44,494 nt of DNA from Pelatocladus maniniholoensis HA4357-MV3. Its GTDB lineage: Bacteria; Cyanobacteriota; Cyanobacteriia; Cyanobacteriales; Nostocaceae. Positions 43,601-44,494 of this stretch are shown one piece after another. Position 1 is the first letter of the stretch; every line of letters starts with the position of its first letter. A program made the translations under genes and the position numbers. The stretch is from positions 1 to 44,494 of the forward strand of contig JAHHHW010000115.1 in NCBI GenBank assembly GCA_019359115.1. Direction: 5' to 3'. The notes below the pieces were generated by a model. That model had not been told where the DNA came from. It searched no databases and saw only the letters and a list, made by a program, of their open reading frames with translations.

Positions 43601-43828
43601 TCAGGAATTAGCTTCATCAAACTTCCTTCTACTTTCTTTTGCAGCAGCGATCGCTTCTTCAAGACTACATTGATACACCTCCAAGAATTTAGGAATCTCT
43701 TCAATAGACAATCTAGGAGAATGTCTACCACTGTCCCAATTGCGAACAGTAGACTCAGCAATTCCTAGTTTTGATGCTATGTCTACTGTCCTCAAACCAA
43801 CTTTTTCTCTTAACTGCTTCATATCCAT
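43601..43828 (-). CDS. XRE-family helix-turn-helix regulator
   Basis: A 75-residue DNA-binding protein. The helix-turn-helix spans about 13-33 (TVDIASKLGIAESTVRNWDS), followed by the XRE-typical GRHSPRLSIEEIPKFLEVYQ. Residues 55-75 form a charged tail helix. It binds DNA, probably as a dimer, and its targets are unknown. It is of the size of small antitoxin-like or accessory regulators, but no toxin ORF lies next to it. Its 3' end abuts a 21-nt array. Confidence 0.85.
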   Translation of the reverse strand: MDMKQLREKVGLRTVDIASKLGIAESTVRNWDSGRHSPRLSIEEIPKFLEVYQCSLEEAIAAAKESRRKFDEANS

Positions 43829-44057
43829 AGCAATATACTACTACATTTTACAAGTTATTTAACTACGCCTACTGAAAAGCGCAACTAACTAGGAAATAAT
43901 GAAATAAGAGAAGCGGTTCTCACCAACTAAAGTAGAAACCGCTTCTCAACCCCTTATAAGAGGTTCATCTAATGATTCCTATACCAGTATATTTATTTAC
44001 ATTTGATTCTTTCCAAGGCTATGATTGGCTATTCAAAAGGCTTATTGATAACAAATC

Positions 44058-44387
44058 ATGCCGAAATCAAAGCTCAAATCCCGGAAAAATAAAAAAACTA
44101 AGAAGCAGAAAAAACAGGAAACTCCCACCCTTACCCTCAAAGAACGTTTAGCTCAAAAGCGCAAAGCAGCACAGGCGCGTCAAGAACTAATTAATATACT
44201 GACTCCTGCAATTGGTGGCGGTTTATTTCTTGGCTTTATTCTTTTTTTAGTAGTTGGAATTAAAGCAGCAGTTCCAGCAGTAATGGGGATTATAGTCATG
44301 TCACTCGCCTACAAATATCCCCGCCAAGCTTTGTTTGCTTTTATTTTTTATGTGCCATTTGGAGGTACTAAGCTGTTATGCATTTAA
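44058..44387 (+). pseudogene. O-antigen-ligase-like membrane protein, truncated N-terminus
   Basis: A 109-residue ORF. A very basic start (1-40, rich in Lys and Arg) is followed by two membrane helices (about 47-70 and 72-84), then YKYPRQALFAFIFYVPFGGT and a stop three codons later. From memory, YPRQALFAFIIYVPFGGT lies near the N-terminus of a cyanobacterial O-antigen-ligase-domain protein of several hundred residues. The frame stops directly after it, where a minus-strand ORF begins. This suggests disruption by an insertion, although a short intact membrane protein cannot be excluded. Confidence 0.55.
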
Positions 44388-44494
44388 ATTGTGATGACAG
44401 CGTCGCCTTTATTTTTGAGTTTTCGCCCCCATTTAATAATTAACTCTCCTTCATTTAAAAGCTGATGTAATAAATATTCTAGCTCTTCAATTGA
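44384..44494 (-). CDS. 3' end of an ORF running off the window, possibly transposase
   Basis: The minus strand is open from the window end to a TAA at 44384. It codes 36 residues, ending EGELIIKWGRKLKNKGDAVI and two more. Its stop overlaps the end of the truncated O-antigen-ligase-like ORF. An insertion element would explain both the sudden stop of that gene and the opposite orientation of this one. I do not recognise the family from 36 residues. Confidence 0.4.
   Translation of the reverse strand, partial: SIEELEYLLHQLLNEGELIIKWGRKLKNKGDAVITI

Noticed and set aside
43371-43673. Plus-strand ORF with ITNASAY repeats
   Set aside because: It is the translation of a 21-nt array and runs antisense into the XRE-type gene.

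Overview
The window looks like chromosomal DNA of a filamentous, probably heterocyst-forming cyanobacterium (Nostocales-like). The signs are frequent HIP1 octamers (GCGATCGC), period-7 tandem repeats between genes, dispersed hairpin repeats, and typical cyanobacterial genes: crtQ, a Tab2/Atab2-like protein, DUF3318 and DUF2808 proteins, an Npun_F0494-like protein and an RppA/RppB-type two-component pair. No rRNA, tRNA or CRISPR array was found.

Layout. 1-3.5 kb: a small membrane protein, a TPR protein, an IscA/SufA-type Fe-S assembly protein and a long acidic conserved protein. 3.5-5.7 kb: AT-rich, with one orphan ORF and an unlisted 56-residue ribbon-helix-helix protein. 5.7-9.6 kb: crtQ, a 17-copy heptamer array, an SRPBCC protein, a [2Fe-2S] protein and cobQ. 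9.8-12.1 kb: an Npun_F0494-like protein, peroxiredoxin Q, a secreted proline/asparagine-rich protein and an MgtC/SapB protein. 12.7-20.6 kb: a divergent PEP-synthase-like protein, an IS200/IS605-like end, a Tab2-like protein, glgP and S-formylglutathione hydrolase. 20.6-25.1 kb: a glycine-zipper membrane protein, a YbjN protein, a DUF3318 protein and a secreted esterase-like phytase-family protein. 25.9-28.5 kb: UDP-glucuronate decarboxylase and UDP-glucose dehydrogenase, which together make UDP-xylose from UDP-glucose.

28.6-42.0 kb is a metal (probably copper) resistance island: rppB, rppA, a DUF2808 protein, a His-rich lipoprotein, a second lipoprotein, a Cys-rich four-helix copper-storage-type protein, a CPH-type P1B ATPase with a His-rich tail, and a CusA/CusB-type RND pump and adaptor. 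No outer-membrane channel gene is present. Five upstream regions in this island share an 11-bp-period direct repeat, (A/G)TGAAAT-N4-(A/G)TGAAAT, seen nowhere else in the window. I propose it is the operator of the local response regulator, and it is the best candidate here for a coherent, little-described system. The island also holds three unrelated elements of about 108 bp with terminal inverted repeats and a 12-copy, 21-nt tandem array.

42.3-44.5 kb: a membrane protein with a helical-repeat tail, the 3' fragment of a Uma2-type gene, a second 21-nt array, a small XRE-type regulator, and an O-antigen-ligase-like N-terminus that stops abruptly where an unknown ORF, perhaps the end of an insertion element, runs in from the window edge.
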